Part shown: positions 19,601 to 31,642 of the stretch, piece by piece
How positions within the stretch are numbered: the first letter of the stretch is position 1
Layout: each line of letters opens with the position of its first letter
NCBI RefSeq assembly: GCF_004664715.2
Contig: NC_051071.1
Location: 30,692,161-30,756,160, forward strand
Direction of reading: 5' to 3'
Source of the DNA: Peromyscus leucopus
Lineage: Eukaryota > Chordata > Mammalia > Rodentia > Cricetidae
Length of the DNA stretch: 64,000 nucleotides
Position numbers and translations under genes: made by a program
The notes under the pieces: model-generated
The model's database searches: none
What the model saw: the letters and a program-made list of their open reading frames with translations, nothing else
Told to the model about the DNA's origin: nothing

Positions 19601-19810
19601 TCAGCCTGGTTTCTTATAGAACTGAGGACCACCAGCCCTGGGATGGCACCACCTACAGTGGGCTGCCCCCACCCCCCATCACTCACTAATTTAAGAAATG
19701 CCCACAGGCTTACCTACAGCCTGATCTTAGGGAAGCATTTTCTTAGTTGAGGTTCCTTCTTCTCAGATAACTTTAGCTTGTGTCAAGTTGACATAAAACC
19801 ATCCAGAATA

Positions 19811-19989
19811 GATGACTCTTCACATTTTTGCTGATCTCTTGCTTGTTCTTTGTTTGCTTGTGGCTCCAACATGGGGCACTCATGTGTTCCTTCCATGAGA
19901 AGGCAACACCTATAGCATTTTCAAAGAAGACGATGGGACACTTTGTGTGTCATGAGGCAGCAATAGGAGTCATTGGCATTGTTGTGTGC
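19811..19989. other. unassigned sequence
   Basis: Short gap between two LTRs; nothing recognised. Confidence 0.4.
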
Positions 19990-20345
19990 TGACATAGCTC
20001 ATTTAGGCTCCTATAACAAAAACACCTGGAGTAGGTAGCTCATATACAACAGAAAATTATATCTCACAGTTGTGGAGACTGGGTAGTCCAAGATCAAGGT
20101 TCCAGCAGATTTTGGGTGTGAAAGGGTTGGCTTCTTGATTTGTGGATGATACTTAAAAATTATAATTCCACATTCATGTAGTAGAAGGGATGAGGGGACT
20201 CCCCAAGATCTTATTTTAATCCCATTCACAGGGCTCTACTTGAATGATTTTGTCCACCCTCAAGAGTCCTCAAATCCTGATACCATTATTGTTGTTAGGA
20301 TTTCAATACATGAACTTTGGAGAAACGCAAACATTCAGCCTGAAG
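19990..20345 (-). mobile_element. old MaLR LTR (MST/MLT1-like)
   Basis: 'ggctcctataacaaaaacacc', 'ttatatctcacagttgtgg', 'gatcttattttaatcccatt' and 'gttaggatttcaatacatgaa' follow the antisense MaLR LTR order. Confidence 0.65.
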
Positions 20346-20999
20346 ATTTCATTTATTGCGTGCCCAGAACAATGGTGAACATTTTGTCTATCATCAAGTT
20401 CGGTTTACTACTCCCTTCATCTAGGAAGCTACAGGGAGACCCAGAGAAATGTTATAAGACTCAGGTCATAAGCAAGTTAGCACTGGACTTGGTTCCAAGC
20501 CCAGGTGTGCTGGATTTCAATCCTTCTCTTTCTTGAGCTTTGTGTTGATACTAAAAGGTTCCCCCTGGCCTGCAGAGGGAATGCTTCTCTTGGCACTAGA
20601 AAGCAAGAGTAGGGCTGTGGTGGTGATTGCCCACACAAATCTTTATATTCAGTGCTATCCACTAGAAATATGATGCCAGTCATGTCAGTTGAAATTCTGT
20701 TAGCCCCATGAGAATAGAAAAAAGAAACACATGGAATTCACTTAATATAGCTGAGGCAACTCAGTTCATCCAGCATACCTCGGATTTAGCAGCAGTCAAA
20801 AAAAGTTCTTTGGGAACTTTTCCCTATTAACTCTGTGTGTATTTTGTACTCACAGCTCATCTCAGTTTGATTAATGCATTTCAAGTGCACAGTATATTAA
20901 TGTAACCAGGAGCTGCCCTTCTGGGTCCACAGGTTTGGAGGAAGCTGTACCCACAAGAGTAAAAACAACAGCAATAGGTAAATATAACCTGGCACTTAA
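20346..20999. other. unassigned sequence
   Basis: No gene or confident repeat. 'catttattgcgtgcccagaac' near 20349 is faintly LINE2/MIR-like. Confidence 0.35.
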
Positions 21000-21375
21000 T
21001 AGATGTTGGCCCTTCTGTTAGCTTGCCAGGTATGCCAGAACAAAAGGTCACAGACCCAGCTTAAACAACAGACATTTATTTTTCACAGTTCTGAAGATGA
21101 CAGGACCAAGACAAGATGCTGCAAGTTCCGGGCTTATCTGTGGCTTCCCTTGTTTGCACTTGGAAGACTGTTTTCTCAGTGTAGCCATGTGAAGTCTTCC
21201 CCATAATCACACCCCTGCCTTCCCTGTGTGTGTTCAAATTTTCTTTGTTTTTGAGGACACCAGTCACACTGAACTGTGGCCCACTGTTTTGCTCTGATTT
21301 AAACCCTCCTTCCAAGTGCAATCACATTCTGAAGTATTGGGATTAGGATATTAATGTTCTATCTCAGGAGAAGGA
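21000..21375 (-). mobile_element. MLT1-like LTR
   Basis: 'cacagacccagcttaaacaac', 'catttatttttcacagttctg', 'gtgtagccatgtgaagtctt' and 'gaagtattgggattaggat' give the antisense MLT1 order from end to end. Confidence 0.7.
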
Positions 21376-21514
21376 ACAATTTAGCTCCCAATTAGACACC
21401 AAGCTACGGATTTAAGATAAAGAATTTAACAAAAATGCAATAATTTGTGCTGTTAATAACACTAGTTCACACATGTAAAGTCTAAGGTAAAAAAAAAGCT
21501 AGGTATGGTTAATA

Positions 21515-21740
21515 ATTTTTGCTGTGGTTGTTGTTTGAGACAGTGTCTCATGTATCACAGGCTGGACTCACACTCACTAAGTCAAGGATGACCCAGAACT
21601 TCTGATTCTCCTGCCTCCCAAGTGCTAGAATTATAGGTGTACTGCATTCTATCCAGATTTGTGCAGTTCTGGGGGATCAAACCCAGAACTTTGTGCTGAC
21701 AAGAACTCTACCAACTGTCCTACATCCCCAGGCCTAGGTA
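21515..21740 (-). mobile_element. B4 (ID-B1 composite) SINE
   Basis: The 7SL-like part ('tgtttgagacagtgtctcat', 'cctcccaagtgctagaatta') is followed by a tRNA-like ID part in reverse ('gggggatcaaacccagaac', 'ctctaccaactgtcctacat', 'ccccaggcc'). Confidence 0.65.
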
Positions 21741-22059
21741 TTCTTTTTGTTATTAGCTTAAAGTTTTTTTTTTTGATGATTTCCTGTTTTTATACAAGCT
21801 ATTGTGATCACATGTACCCAAATTACCTTCTCATCCCTTCTTTCTAACCAGCCCCTTCCTGCTTTGATGTCATGGTGGGTGGGTGCAACTGCTGTGTTTC
21901 TGATTGCAGTGGCCATGTCATATCCAGAGGACAGTTTCATAGAATTCTTCCCCATCTTACAGTCTTTCTACTGTCTTGTTTTCAACTTTCCTTGGGCCTC
22001 AGAGTGTGTGGTATAGATATCTCACTTAGGGAAGTAGTTACTTAATCACTCAGTAGTAA
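21741..22059. other. unassigned sequence
   Basis: Nothing recognised apart from a T-rich run at 21766. Confidence 0.35.
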
Positions 22060-22402
22060 CCGAATCTCTGTTATGCTTAAGTGGGTTCCAGGGATAGAAG
22101 TGAAGTCACCAGGCTCAATGGCAGACACTTTTGCCCATTGAATTAATCTTGCCAGTCTGAGGAAGAGGTCTGAGTGATGTACCCACATGCCAAGGAACAC
22201 AGAGGATTTCCACCAACCTCCACAAACTGGCAGAGAGCCCTGGGGGATATGACTGCTCAAAAACTGCAGGAAGACCCAGCTTGCCTGCATCTTGATTTGC
22301 ACTGGTACCCTCCTAAACTCTGGGATAATACAATTTTGTCTTTTAAAGTCACTAGGCTTGTAGAGCTTCATCAGCACAGTTTTAAGAAACTAATACAGAT
22401 GG
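22060..22402 (+). mobile_element. MLT1-like LTR
   Basis: 'agcttgcctgcatcttgattt', 'cttttaaagtcactaggctt' and 'taagaaactaatacaga' match the 3' half and terminal sequence of MLT1 in sense orientation. The 5' half is decayed. Confidence 0.6.
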
Positions 22403-22665
22403 GAAGTGAGAAACATTCATGAAAATAATTGCTTTGGATGATAATAAGTATGATTCAGAGAGAAGAATGGGGTACAGTCAGTGTCTTGGGATTTCTAGCA
22501 AAGAACAGTTTCAGGGGAGGATAGAATTATGGTCTAAACATCTCCATATAAATGGGCAGCCTAAGAAATAAAGGAAACTAATGAGAAAAGGTGGCAGATA
22601 GGATCTTTTGAACTCACCAAGAGTTGGGCTGGAATCCAGTATTATAAACTCAAGTAGAGGGAAGA

Positions 22666-22999
22666 TAGTTGACCTTCCTTACTCACAGGTTCTGCTTCTA
22701 CAGATTCAGCCAATCAGTGGTAGAAACTATATGTGAAAAGTGTGTCTGTAAGTGAACATTCACAGACTTCCCTCTGTGTTATTTATTCCATAAATAATAC
22801 AGTGTAACAGATATTTGCATATAATCTACACTGTATTGGTTATTCTACGTAATACAGAAGTGATTTAAAGTATTTGGGAGGATGTATGTACTTTATATGC
22901 AAATATTGCACCATTTATACAGGGATTTGAGCAATGTGTATTTTGATATGGGTATGTGTACTGGAACAAATGCTCCATGGATACCCAGGCACTACTGTA
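22666..22999. mobile_element. Tigger/MER2-like non-autonomous DNA transposon
   Basis: The left end 'gttgaccttccttactcac' and 'tctacagattcagccaatca' pairs with the right end, whose reverse complement begins 'acagtagtgcctgggtatcc'. Internal pieces 'gatatttgcatataatctac' and 'gatttaaagtatttgggagg' are typical of MER2-type elements. TA at 22666-22667 and 22998-22999 fits a Tc1/mariner TSD. No transposase is encoded. Confidence 0.65.
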
Positions 23000-23377
23000 C
23001 ATTTATTATAAGGGGGAAATTTTTGTATTAGAAAGAGTCAGACAGATGAATGGAAGTCAGAGGTCTCAAAGGAGAAATAGGCTAGCAGAGTTTAGGGTGA
23101 AAGTGTATATGAAGATACAAGGGAGTGATATTCCTGAAAAAAAAAAGTACATGGGAGTGAATAAAATTTAAAACATGAACCTGTAGGAAGACACTTCTTA
23201 TTAAAAACTTAGCATTACACCCTGGCTCCAAAGGACTTATAGCTCGATCATAGTGTGAAAAGCATTTAATCCTTCTCTAAGAGTCCCCATGTCTAAAAGA
23301 TTTTTGACATTTCAGAAGACTAAGTCTAAAACATCTTCTAAGACTCAAGGTAATTTACTAACTCCTGTAATTTTTTT

Positions 23378-23530
23378 TTAATTTAATTGTTTTTGACAGG
23401 ATCTCATTATACAGCCCTGGCTGGCCTGTAATTTGTTACATAGTATAGACTAGTCTTGAACTCATAGAGATCTACCTACCCTCTGCCTTTCAAGTGCTGG
23501 GATGAAAGGCGTGCACCATCATGCCAGGCA
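23378..23530 (-). mobile_element. B1 SINE (older)
   Basis: 'tttgacaggatctcattatac', 'ctttcaagtgctgggatgaa' and 'aggcgtgcaccatcatgcc' give a full reverse-strand B1 with a short internal duplication near 23430. Confidence 0.85.
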
Positions 23531-24177
23531 AAATTATAAAAGGAAATTATGTACCTCTAACATACAATAGTAGAATCAACATTTTTACTCCAAAGGGAAG
23601 GGGCAGGAGGACAGTAAAAAGGAGTCAGACTAAAGGAAGATCAAACAGAGCCCAACAGGGAAAACACTACTTTCTGTAGATCCATGTCTGACATTCTGGG
23701 CAAAAAGTATCATAAGACTGAGTTCCTTTGAGCCTGGACATCCTTGCCCCTGTGGTCTGGTTATTTGTATCCTAGACAGCCTTTCTATTGGCCTGTTTTC
23801 ACTCTTTGCTTGTGGCTTTCCTCAGCAGATGTTTCATGACCTTTGCTTATCCAACATCCTTGAGCTTCCATTATAGCTAAGCTTCATTCACAGAGACTTA
23901 GGCATTGCCCTCTCATGGCTCCTTTTGGAGAATTTTATTCTGGCCTTCCAGACTTTGCTTAAAGATATCAGTGGAAGCCTCTATGACCCTATGGCTTTTC
24001 ATTGTGCCCACCTGCAAACCTAGCTTCATGATGATGATGCCAGTGCCTGTCACCAGCTTGAGCAGTAGCAGTGGAGTCCCCTTGGATCTTGGTTGTAATG
24101 ATCTCTAAGTGCCTGAACAGCACAAGCCAGGGACTCTTCCCGAAGTGGCCCCATATGACCAGGACATCCCTGTGGGT

Positions 24178-24204
24178 TCTTTCTCTCTTTCTTTCTTTCT
24201 TTCT

Positions 24205-24277
<73 letters not shown>
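24178..24277. repeat. CTTT/(CT)n polypyrimidine microsatellite
   Basis: About 34 bp of CTTT-type units followed by about 33 CT units (24212-24277). Purine-only on the minus strand, so it can form triplex DNA. The S/L- and R/E-repeat open frames over it are not genes. Confidence 0.97.
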
Positions 24278-24280
<3 letters not shown>

Positions 24281-24364
24281 AGTGTTTCCCAATAAACCTT
24301 TTGAGATAGACTAGATGACCAGAAAGCTCCAGGGGTCCTTTGTCTCTCCCTTCCTCATTCTTTG

Positions 24365-24475
24365 CAGGCACATGCTACTGCACTGGTCCTATTACATGGA
24401 TTCTGGGCATCAAACTTAGGTCCTCATGCTTGCATAGAAAGAATTTTACTGACTTAGTCATCTCCCTGGTCCCAC
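24365..24475 (-). repeat. tRNA-derived SINE fragment (B3-like)
   Basis: 'gggcatcaaacttaggtcct' followed by 'gacttagtcatctccctggtc' is the reverse complement of a B3/B2 head. Confidence 0.55.
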
Positions 24476-25415
24476 TGATTTTTTCCCTTATTTTTAATTT
24501 TTTCCTGATGTCACCAATCTCCTTAACAATCATATTCTTCTTGTTCACAACATCCCTTGCTCCCTTTTCTGGACAGACCGAATGTTTGTAAAAGTTACTT
24601 TGCTTCTCATTTACCTTCTGCCTATCACTGTAAATCTGGCTAAAATCAGCCTGGATCATCATTACAAAAGCTCAAATTCTCTGCTGTCTTAGTGTTTACT
24701 CCACTAAGATGATTATCCCATCACCTTTAAACTTAGCATCTTGAAGTTTCAGGATGTGTATAACGTTTATAGAAAATCTTTGCTGGGATGTAACATGAAT
24801 AGTCTTTGGTACAATTCCTAAAGGTTCATTTCCAGCTGAAAGCGATGAATACACTGTCTAATATTCCTTTTGCCACTATAATCTTTGCAGCTTCCACTAG
24901 AATTGCTCATTAAACTCTGTTTGTGGTATTTTAGGTCTTTTTAATTCTACTTATCCAAACTATCCAGATTCCTCCCACAAACCAGTCCAAAGTCTAAAAT
25001 ATAGGATGGCCACATTTAATCATCATTTCACTTCTCTGGTGCCAATTTTCTGTGTTACTTACTTTTTTCATTACTGTGAACAAATACTCAACGCAACAAC
25101 TTAAGGGAAGAAAGATTTATTTTGATTCATGGTTCCAGAGGAGTCACGGTTGCCTGGACCCAATTTGGGTAGAACACTTTGGCAGTAGGTATCTACAGTA
25201 GAGCTGTTCACACTGTAGCTGACCAGAACCAGAGAGCACAATGCCAAGGATAATACATTCCCAAGGACCCGCTCCCCAGTACACACTTCTTTCAACTCAA
25301 GTCTACTTCCTAAAGTTTTTAATCCTCCCCAAATAGTACTATCAGCTGGGGATCAGACATTTAAAACATGAGCCCGTGGGTGAGATTTGATGTCCAAACA
25401 ATAGCACTTGGAATA

Positions 25416-26034
25416 GTATTATTTATGGTGTTGGATGACACCTCAAGTAGAAATTAAGTATAACTACCATTTTCTTTTGTATATCATAAATCATTATGTG
25501 TTCTATGTAGATCAAAGCATTCAAAACATTAAGAGGTGTATTATTTATGGAAATCTCTAGCCCTTGCCCAAACTAGGCAGTTCTTCAGACAAACTAAAAT
25601 TATTCCAACAGTAAAACCTTAGGAAATAGAGTTTGAATCAAGGACTCTATCTGAATCAAGATCTATTACACATTCATTTAACAGATGAACCATTTTTGAA
25701 ATTGGATTTTGAAAGAAATGGCTTGCCCATATTTTAAAATGAGTAGCTTATGGTTGTGCTTTAAAAAGGTAAAAATGTTAATTTGGGGAAAAGCCATTTT
25801 TCTGGAGATTATATTAAACAAATTTAATGATTATTAACTAACAAATGTCAGACAATGACTGGATGCCTGACCCAGATACAATCTATAAGTCCTTCCTGAG
25901 AACATCTTCTGTCGTTTGTGCATATTTCAGGCATGAAAATGATCTCAACCACAGAGCATATGTGCTCTTTGGCTTTCTGGTGAGCAACAACTTTACTTCT
26001 TTAAGCATTGTTTTAGTTAAAAATTTTACTTATG
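25416..26034. other. unassigned AT-rich sequence
   Basis: No gene or repeat recognised. Confidence 0.4.
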
Positions 26035-26262
26035 GGGCTGGAGAGATGGTTCAATGGTTAAGAGCATTTACTGATCTTCTGGATGACTTGAGTTGAACTC
26101 TCAGCAGCCATGTTGCCCTGCTCACAACTGTCTATAATTTCTGCTCCAGGGGATCCAACACCCTCTTCTGACCTCCTTGGGCACTACCCATGTCACACAT
26201 ATATGCACACACACACACACAATACACACAAATAAAAATGAAATAAATCTTTAAAAAGTCAG
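26035..26262 (+). mobile_element. B2/B3 SINE
   Basis: Starts 'ggggctggagagatggttc' (pol III A-box region), continues 'cttgagttgaactctcagc' (B-box) and 'caacaccctcttctgacc', and ends in CA repeats and an A-rich tail with AATAAA. Confidence 0.88.
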
Positions 26263-27984
26263 CTACTGCCATTTGTCTTTTGGCACCAACTCAAAGGCAA
26301 ACAGAGGTGAGAGAAAGCTTTGGGACTGGAAAAAAGAGGGGAGGGATGCAGGTACACCTTGATTGGAGGTTGCTGGTTTGGGGATGCAACAGTCAGCTGA
26401 GCAGAAGTGGGACATCTTACGTGTTTGGTTAGGTATGAGTAATTGGTGTCCTTTGATTGATCCTAAGTTGGGAACAAGGGAAAAATTTAGGGAGCTGTCA
26501 GTTATTAATCAAGTCTTGGGCATCTCGTGCCATTCCTGGGTTTTTATTTGACTTCCTGGGCCGGTTGCTAGAGAGAGCATCTATCTTTCTGTGCCGGTTG
26601 CTGCAGGCTGTGGTTCGGAGTTCTCATGGTCCATGTTCATTATTTTTATATATGATGTGACCATTGGGTGTATTTTCAGTCTGCCAAGACCTGGGATCAG
26701 CAAGGTTTCTTTAAAGAGCCAGATATAAAATAGTAGCAGCTTTGTTAGCCACATAGTCTCTGCTGCAATTACTCAGTTCTGACATTTCAGCATGAAAGCA
26801 GCCACAGACAACAGGTAAACAGATGGACTTGTCTGTGTTCCAGTAGAAGTTTATTCTCCTCAAAACAAGCAGAAGGTCATATTGGCTCTCCAGCCCTAGT
26901 TCTCTGTTTCCCGTTCTAGAGTTTGGCCCCCAAGTGTATGAGTGACATTTATCCCTTGTGCTGTGCCTCATCCCCTTTCTCCTGTTGTAGAGTCATGGAA
27001 GTGAGGATCACCAAGATCATTTGTGAGAGGCACCCCATTGCAGATTGACAACTAAAACATTTGAAGAATTCTACTCTTTTTTTTTCAGTCTCCAAGGATA
27101 TCTAATACTAACTGTTTAATACCTAGAGTGAAGTTTTTATTCTGCTGTTATTTTTTCTGTCTGTTTTTCTCATAGAACAAACTCCCATTTCAGAACCTCT
27201 TAGTTGCCAGAACTCTTCCTCAAAGCCACTGCCACACAAATCATGGCAGCACCATGTTCTTTTCCACCCAGCCCATGCCAGGCAAGAACAGCATTGTCAA
27301 ATTGGCAGAGGTGATTGGTCCTTGTTTATAACGTGGATGTCACATTTCTAGGTATTACCATAGAATAGTATCCAGAGGAGGTAGAGGACATTTATTCAAA
27401 GAGTGACAAGTCCTCTTATAGACTATACTATTCCCAGCAGACTCACCCTTAGATCTAATTGGCCAGACTGTATTACAGCTATATCAACACTATTAAGGGG
27501 AAGGAGGACACATCTTGTCTTTTATGATGTTTCTAACCTTATAGGAGAGGGTGGATACAAATGAAATAATGTAAGGTTTTGTAGAAACAATTAAAGGGGG
27601 ATTTTTTTTATAAAGAAGCAACTAACAAGAGGTTGGAAAAGAAGTAGACACAGGAAAGGAATCAGCAGAAAAGAGAGAGCCTGCAAGCAATATGTTGCTA
27701 AGGTCTAACGTTCTTTAAAGTAGAGGGTCTTCCTTCTTGTGGAAGATTGTGGCTTGGGTTTGTTTATGAAGGAGTTGTTTATAATCTCCTTGTCAACAAC
27801 ATATTATATGCCAGGCCAGGAGAACTTGCCAACTTGATAAAACTAGTCAGTCTTCCCTTCAGCCCAGTGTGCATGTCACTTCCATTCTTCCCACAAATAG
27901 CATCATCATGTTTACTGAGAATGTTGTTTACTTGATTGTGAAGGCTGTGAGCAGAAGGCCATCTAGGTGTGGGGACAAAAACCC
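26263..27984. other. unassigned sequence
   Basis: I see no gene or clear repeat over 1.7 kb. Short overlapping open frames only. GGCCGGTTGCTAGAGAGAGC near 26559 and the similar 'tgccggttgctgcagg' at 26592 form a small local repeat. Confidence 0.4.
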
Positions 27985-28165
27985 CATGGCTAGAATTCTG
28001 ACTGCCAGTCACTAGCCACCTTGGACAAGATACTTGGCTGTGATTCACATTGGTTATGTGATTCATATTAGTTTTATTATAAGGAAGGAAGATGTTGCCT
28101 TCCTATCTCAGGTGGTTGTGGAGACTAATCGATGAGGTGATTTTTCAGGCAGCACTAGTACTTTC
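27985..28165 (+). repeat. possible MIR relic
   Basis: 'ccagtcactagccaccttggacaagatac' followed later by 'gtggttgtggagactaatcgatgag' follows the MIR order in sense. Weak. Confidence 0.4.
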
Positions 28166-28894
28166 TGAATAAGCATCACATTCTCCCCTGCTCCTTTGAA
28201 TAAACCAAACCAACCAGTCTATTCATTGTTCCCCGAACTTTTGTACTTGTTTTGTGATTTTTCTGCTATCCCACTGGGATTTATGCTATTATTCTTATTC
28301 TGCCTCCCTATACATCAGCAAGACCCTTTTTCTCCACTATAGATCTTCTGTATTATTCTAAGTCAGACTTGATGGCAAACTACGTATGATGTCTTCTCTG
28401 ATACAGACTAAGGGTGACATTCTCTGAAGGAGTCATCAGACCTGGCAGGATGGAATGTATGGCTGGTGGACCATCATGGACCTAGACAATCAGAAGAGTA
28501 GAACTAGAAAGCTATGAGTCTGAAATAAGGGGCTACTTGAAACAATGGAGTGGAGGAAAGAATTAAATTTGGGCTGGAGTCCTGGTGCCTACATTGTCAC
28601 TTTTTTTTGAATTGTGCATGTTGTATTGGTGTCAGTTTTTAATTTCCAAAGGGGAGTGAGTATACACCTAAACCTTCCTCATGGCTTTGTTTCAGGAGGC
28701 AAGAACAAAATTTATTTTTTTCCATGAGTCTATCAGTTACATCTACCTTATAATGAATAACCTTGCAAGCATTAAACTTAGTAAGTAAAATTTGAAAAAC
28801 AATAAATTGAATGTAAAATAAGAGAGCACAGACATTGTTAATTTAACAACATGCTTTTCCACTGAGCCCAGGCATGGCCTCCATATTTTTAAAT
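28166..28894. other. unassigned sequence
   Basis: No gene or repeat recognised. Confidence 0.4.
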
Positions 28895-29120
28895 ATTTGT
28901 TTGTTGTGTATGCCTGTGTATATGTGAGTGCATGTGCCCATCCATACGGCGTATGCAGAGACTGGTGCATCTGTGTCCTCCAAGACAGGTTCTCTTTGCA
29001 AGCCCAACGATCCTCTTGTCGCCACTTCCCTGGGAACTGTGGTCATCGGTGTTTGTAGGGACTACCCGGCACGTTACACACATGCCAACAGAGCCATCTC
29101 TTTAGACCTGGCCCTGACAT
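28895..29120 (-). repeat. old B3-family SINE
   Basis: TG-rich tail on the left ('tgtgtatatgtgagtgcatg') and 'gccaacagagccatctcttta' on the right, the reverse of a B2/B3 head. It keeps several CpGs (28947, 29007, 29018, 29069), unusual for an old SINE. Confidence 0.5.
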
Positions 29121-30894
29121 TTTTAAAGAACCAGATTCCTTTATAAGCAGATATTACCAAATTTTTATAATTGATGCTTAAATTGAAGCTTGCTTGCTAT
29201 TACCAGGTTTTACTAAAGAGTACTCTGTTTTATCTTGCAAATTAGTATTCCTAAAGGTCTCCACGGATGGAGGCACCACAGTCTCTAGTGGCTCTCCTCT
29301 TTATCCTCTTCTTTGGCCCCCGGGAAGTCTTTATATCCAAACACAACCTCACCTGGAGTGAAAATTGGGCTGTCCCTATCCTTCAACTGGTACAAGTATT
29401 TCAAAGAAATATGATTTGTTTTTGCTTCTATGAAATGAGAGAAATACCAAAGGAGAAATGAATCAATCCACCTTAGTGAGATTTCTGTGAAATTTATTAG
29501 AAACAAACTCCCATGCATGCAGAAGGCATACCCAGAGCAGCAGGCTCACTTTTAAGTACACTTCTCTCTGTCTGTAATATACAACTCTAGTGCACACCTT
29601 TAATCATTTACAGTACTCTTGAAACATTTCCTAATTGATTTATTACCCTGGAACCAGTTCAAAATCTAGTAATAAGAGTGATTGATTAAAAAGCTATGAT
29701 AAAAAGCTTTTTATGATGAAAGATTAAGAACCAAATATGATCAAAACCTTGACCAAACAAGGACCCAGGGACAGCTGTCTTATCAACTATAATTACCTAG
29801 CAGGGCATGAACTCCAAAGCAAGAGACGAATGATTTTGCCTGGACATTAGAGATTTCAAAAGGGAAAGTTTGATCATTTATTTTTAAATGATGTAAAATT
29901 CAGTCAAGTTGGTTATTTTCTTGAACCAATGGCTGTTGGAGATTAGGTAGGGACCCTAATCTCAGGGTGAAGAACATAAAAGTGTGCTTTGATACGGTAG
30001 CAGGAAAACACCCCAATCCTCTGTGTAATCTGCTCTTCCTGGCTTCTTTTCTCTAGTGGTCCATCTGTTTTGTATGTATTGTTTTAGAAGACTTCACTTT
30101 CCTTGCATATCCAGAAGTAAATTTGAGAAATAATAACTCTAAACCTAAGAAAAACAATAATTTAATCTGCTATGGGGAATGTTCCCTGGCAAAAATATTG
30201 TCTGTATTGATTATAAGCATTCATGTGGACATTTCCATGATAAGCCTATCTAGATCTCTTATTTATCAACTTTTCCTAGGCTGGCAGAAAAAGTGTAGAA
30301 ATAATATCTATAAAAACATCTTATAGATTCTTTGTGTTTTAAATATTATCTTTTAGTTTTACTTTTGCTATTGTTTGAAGGACACAGTACAGTACGGACA
30401 TCACTATGTGGACACCAGGAGCCATTGCAGAATTATACAGCTAGGTCCTTGTCAGAGAGTGGGTTGGAAAGGTCACATTGTCAGTGGTACAGGATACTGG
30501 TGAGACTAGTGGTTACATTATTGAAACAGTCTGAGTAAGAAGTAATGAGGATCTGAGTCCACAGTGAAGCCACTGAAGGGAGCATGGAGATGCATCAGGG
30601 AAGGGATACCATTGCTATTTACTCCCGTTATTCCTAGTCTGTCTTCTTCCAGAAGAATCAGGTTTGATGTATTTCATATTAGTGCTGTCACGATCACAGC
30701 TGGCTAACACATGGCAACATCCACAAATGATTTATTTCTAACTTGCTTAGGCATAGAGATTGACAAATATCTAGAACAGCAGAGCTTGGCACATTCTCCA
30801 TCATTTGCAAATGACTGTTTTATTAATAATAGGATCCAGTTCATAACTCTTTGTCACATTGATTTTTCTCATTAATATACTATTATGTTTCATT
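29121..30894. other. unassigned sequence
   Basis: No gene or confident repeat. Open frames of 64-77 codons occur on both strands around 29267-29518 without motifs. Confidence 0.4.
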
Positions 30895-30952
30895 TGTATT
30901 TACATATACATATATACATACATATACATATATATACATATATATATAAACA
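30895..30952. repeat. (TA/TACA)n AT-rich simple repeat
   Basis: Irregular TACATA and TATATA units, strongly AT-rich. Confidence 0.85.
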
Positions 30953-31074
30953 AGAAATATAGTTACCATAGTTGAGAATATGCTATTGCAAAAAAAATTT
31001 TGCATTCTACTATCCACCTTTAGCCTTCTGTTAAAAATACTTTCCTTTCCACAAAAATTGTTAGTAAACATAAT

Positions 31075-31200
31075 TTTGAATAATTTCGTAGTTTCTATTG
31101 CATAGTATCCTTAGTAATATTATACTATCACTAGTTTAATTCTGGACATGTAAATGAGTTGTGGCTATTATAAATACTATTATCATGTACATTTTTACCA
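31075..31200 (-). repeat. possible ancient L1M fragment
   Basis: 'cattgcatagtatccttag', 'ctggacatgtaaatgagttg' and 'ctattataaatactattatc' resemble the antisense of an L1M 3' region. Weak. Confidence 0.35.
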
Positions 31201-31224
31201 AGATGTTTTTAGTAGTTTTATAAA

Positions 31225-31642
31225 TAAAAACCCCAAACTGAAAACAGCCTAAACAACTATCCCCAGAAGAATAAACAAATTACTATGTTTTTATACAATG
31301 GAAATACCATTCAGCAATATAAGAGAAAGAAGTAGTAATAAAACACAAATCAATCACAAAATGTTATATTGACGAATGTACTAGAAACGAAAAGAGGACT
31401 CACTGTATGGTTTCATTTACATGTCATTTTAGAATGGATTACAAAGAACTATGGAGTAGAGATTAGAATCGTGGTTATTTCTTGGAGATGCAACTAACTA
31501 GGAGAGATGGAACTTTCTGGAATGACGAAGATAGTTGGGCTTTGATTGGGATGGTGACAATATGGGTGTATTTGTCATAGTTCATCAAACTAAACATAAA
31601 ATTCATGATCTTCACCTTATGTAAATTGTTTATCATTAACTT
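31225..31642 (+). mobile_element. ancient L1M 3' end
   Basis: 'gaagaataaacaaattacta', 'acaatggaaataccattcagc', 'ggaactttctggaatgacga' and 'tttgtcatagttcatcaaac' then 'cttatgtaaattgt' follow the mammalian-wide L1M 3' sequence in sense. Confidence 0.75.

Larger units (their letters stand above)
18533..19810 (-). mobile_element. MaLR (MT-like) LTR split by a composite L1 insertion
   Basis: The LTR pieces are 18533-18719 ('tgctgtgatgaaacaccac', 'agaaaagggtttatttgg') and 19601-19810 ('cttgtgtcaagttgacata'). They are the same type as the LTR at 10621. GGTGA (18528-18532) and GATGA (19811-19815) may be the decayed 5-bp TSD. TCAGCCT at 18713-18719 and 19601-19607 flanks the inserted material. Confidence 0.75.
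23200..25415 (-). mobile_element. MaLR (ORR1/MT-like): 5' LTR and internal region, 3' LTR lost
   Basis: The LTR is at 25052-25415 ('ttcattactgtgaacaaatac', 'gaagaaagatttattttgat'). The internal region runs from 25051 down to about 23200, with 'gagtccccatgtctaaaaga', 'aggttcatttccagctgaaa' and 'tcccacaaaccagtccaaag', as in antisense MaLR internal sequence. It is broken by a B1, a CT microsatellite and a tRNA-derived SINE. No protein is encoded. I do not find the other LTR below 23200. Confidence 0.7.
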
